Notes under the pieces: generated by a model | Told to the model about the DNA's origin: nothing | What the model saw: only the letters and a program-made list of their open reading frames with translations | The model's database searches: none | Origin: WJLC01 sp964600865 | GTDB lineage: Archaea > Nanobdellota > Nanobdellia > Pacearchaeales > GW2011-AR1 | Length of the DNA: 5,522 bases | Direction: 5' to 3' | NCBI GenBank assembly: GCA_964600865.1 | Contig: CAZRJP010000032.1 | Span: forward strand, 1-5,522 | Translations under genes and position numbers: made by a program | Shown here: piece by piece, positions 5,171 to 5,522 of the stretch | Position numbering within the stretch: the stretch's first letter is position 1 | Layout of the letters: each line of letters begins with the position of its first letter

Positions 5171-5177
5171 TCGGGGG
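5160..5177 (+). other. G-rich 18-mer, possible quadruplex
   Basis: Fourteen of 18 bases are G, in runs of 4, 3, 2 and 5 separated by 1-2 nt, in an otherwise AT-rich window. Only three runs reach three Gs, so a three-layer quadruplex is not directly encoded, but a two-layer one is possible. It overlaps the end of repeat copy C. Confidence 0.35.
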
Positions 5178-5460
5178 TATTGAAGTGTCCTCTTTAACTA
5201 TCTTTTAATTTTCAAAGTTTAGTGCCTTCGAACAATTAGACATAACATCGCGATTTAAAGAAGTTCTCGTTAGAGAATTTGGGCTAATTTCTGGTCTGCA
5301 TGAAGCAGATTTGCGAAGCAAAAAGAAATTACCTCTTAATCTGCTGTTGCTTGACCTGAAGCGAAGCGGAAGGCTCGGGCTGGCACTCAAAGTGCCCCGA
5401 GAGTTGAGATTTCGTTCTCAGCCGATTTCGTAGTGTAGTTGCTGAAAGTGTATTAATTTT
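5178..5460. other. Non-coding, hairpin-rich stretch before the 5461 ORF
   Basis: No convincing gene or tRNA was found here. It holds a series of hairpins: 5264-5277 (TTCTC/GAGAA, loop GTTA); 5295-5309 (TCTGC/GCAGA, loop ATGAA); 5310-5322 (TTTGC/GCAAA, loop GAA), which is nested inside a 7-bp pairing of 5305-5311 with 5338-5344; 5374-5401 (see separate entry); and 5403-5422 (7 bp including one T-G pair, loop TTTCGT). GC content is visibly higher than in the genes. On the + strand, 5209-5430 is an open frame of 74 codons without a usual start codon. It could be a structured leader or small RNA upstream of the ORF at 5461, or an accumulation of intergenic repeats. Confidence 0.45.
5374..5401. 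repeat. Strong bulged hairpin, 11 bp
   Basis: CTCGG (5374-5378) pairs with CCGAG (5397-5401). A 3-nt bulge (5379-5381) follows, and GGCACT (5382-5387) pairs with AGTGCC (5391-5396) around loop CAA. All eleven pairs are Watson-Crick and mostly G-C, making it the most stable local structure in the window. No T-run follows on the + strand, so it does not look like a simple bacterial-type terminator. Confidence 0.55.
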
Positions 5461-5522
5461 ATGGTAGCGGCTTTGTCCGGAATAGATTTTTCAAAACCGA
5501 AAATTAGTTATTCTAAAGAAAA
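5461..5522 (+). CDS. Start of an unidentified protein (cut off by window end)
   Basis: An ATG at 5461 opens a frame that stays open to the last base, giving 20 codons: MVAALSGIDFSKPKISYSKE. An in-frame TGA at 5443-5445 means the protein cannot begin much earlier, and 5461 is the only ATG. The composition is protein-like, but 20 residues are too few to assign a family and I do not recognise it. Unlike the three leaderless genes, no TATA box is seen 20-21 nt upstream (5432-5440 is not TATA-like) and no clear SD is present. Either it is transcribed from further upstream through the structured stretch before it, or the ORF is spurious. Confidence 0.4.
   Translation, partial: MVAALSGIDFSKPKISYSKE

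Noticed and set aside
5205..5390. 61-aa minus-strand ORF rich in Ser, Arg and Leu
   Set aside because: It is the complement of the hairpin-rich block, has low-complexity composition and no promoter or SD.
5209..5430. Open + frame of 74 codons ending at TAG 5431
   Set aside because: No usual start codon exists near its beginning, and its codons are made of the hairpin repeats, so the open frame is probably a side effect of higher GC. A decayed gene cannot be excluded.
5178..5460. tRNA, SRP RNA or RNase P RNA in the structured block
   Set aside because: No cloverleaf with a T-loop GGTTCGA motif, no SRP helix-8 signature and no RNase P core motifs were found.

Overview
The window is AT-rich and looks like part of a small archaeal genome, probably a DPANN-type lineage; I cannot name the species. 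The main evidence is promoter architecture. Three genes that begin transcription units (at 1178 on +, and at 4442 and 4988 on -) each have a TATA-box octamer ending 20-21 nt before the ATG and no Shine-Dalgarno sequence, as expected for archaeal leaderless mRNAs. Two genes inside transcription units (pyrF and the 357-aa radical-SAM-like gene) instead have G-rich Shine-Dalgarno-like tracts.

Layout. 1-973 (+): the end of pyrE followed one base later by pyrF, the last two steps of UMP synthesis; PyrF is of the bacterial type. 974-1177: a hairpin-rich spacer holding the first copy of a composite hairpin repeat, a 100-bp inverted repeat, a U-rich likely terminator and the promoter of the next gene. 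1178-2050 (+): a SAM-dependent methyltransferase of the leucine-carboxyl-methyltransferase-like family (COG3315 type). It overlaps tail to tail by 9 bp with a leftward group on the minus strand: a small transglutaminase-like protein (4988-4494), a B12-binding-type radical SAM protein (4442-3105), and a divergent radical-SAM-like protein with an unusual C-x2-C-x2-C-C cysteine cluster (3115-2042, overlapping the previous gene by 11 bp). 4989-5460: 472 bp without a convincing gene, with two more copies of the composite hairpin repeat, a G-rich 18-mer and a block of stable hairpins. At 5461 a short ORF starts rightward and runs off the window.

How the genes may work together. PyrE and PyrF are ordinary nucleotide metabolism. 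The transglutaminase-like protein, the two radical-SAM-type proteins and possibly the convergent methyltransferase could be a small modification cassette acting on a peptide, cofactor or metabolite. No substrate or precursor peptide is visible, so this is inference from context. The least explained signal is the intergenic repeat: hairpin 1, a 6-7 nt spacer, hairpin 2 with a cGN(N)Ag loop, then a TCTC...GGGTGG block, seen three times.
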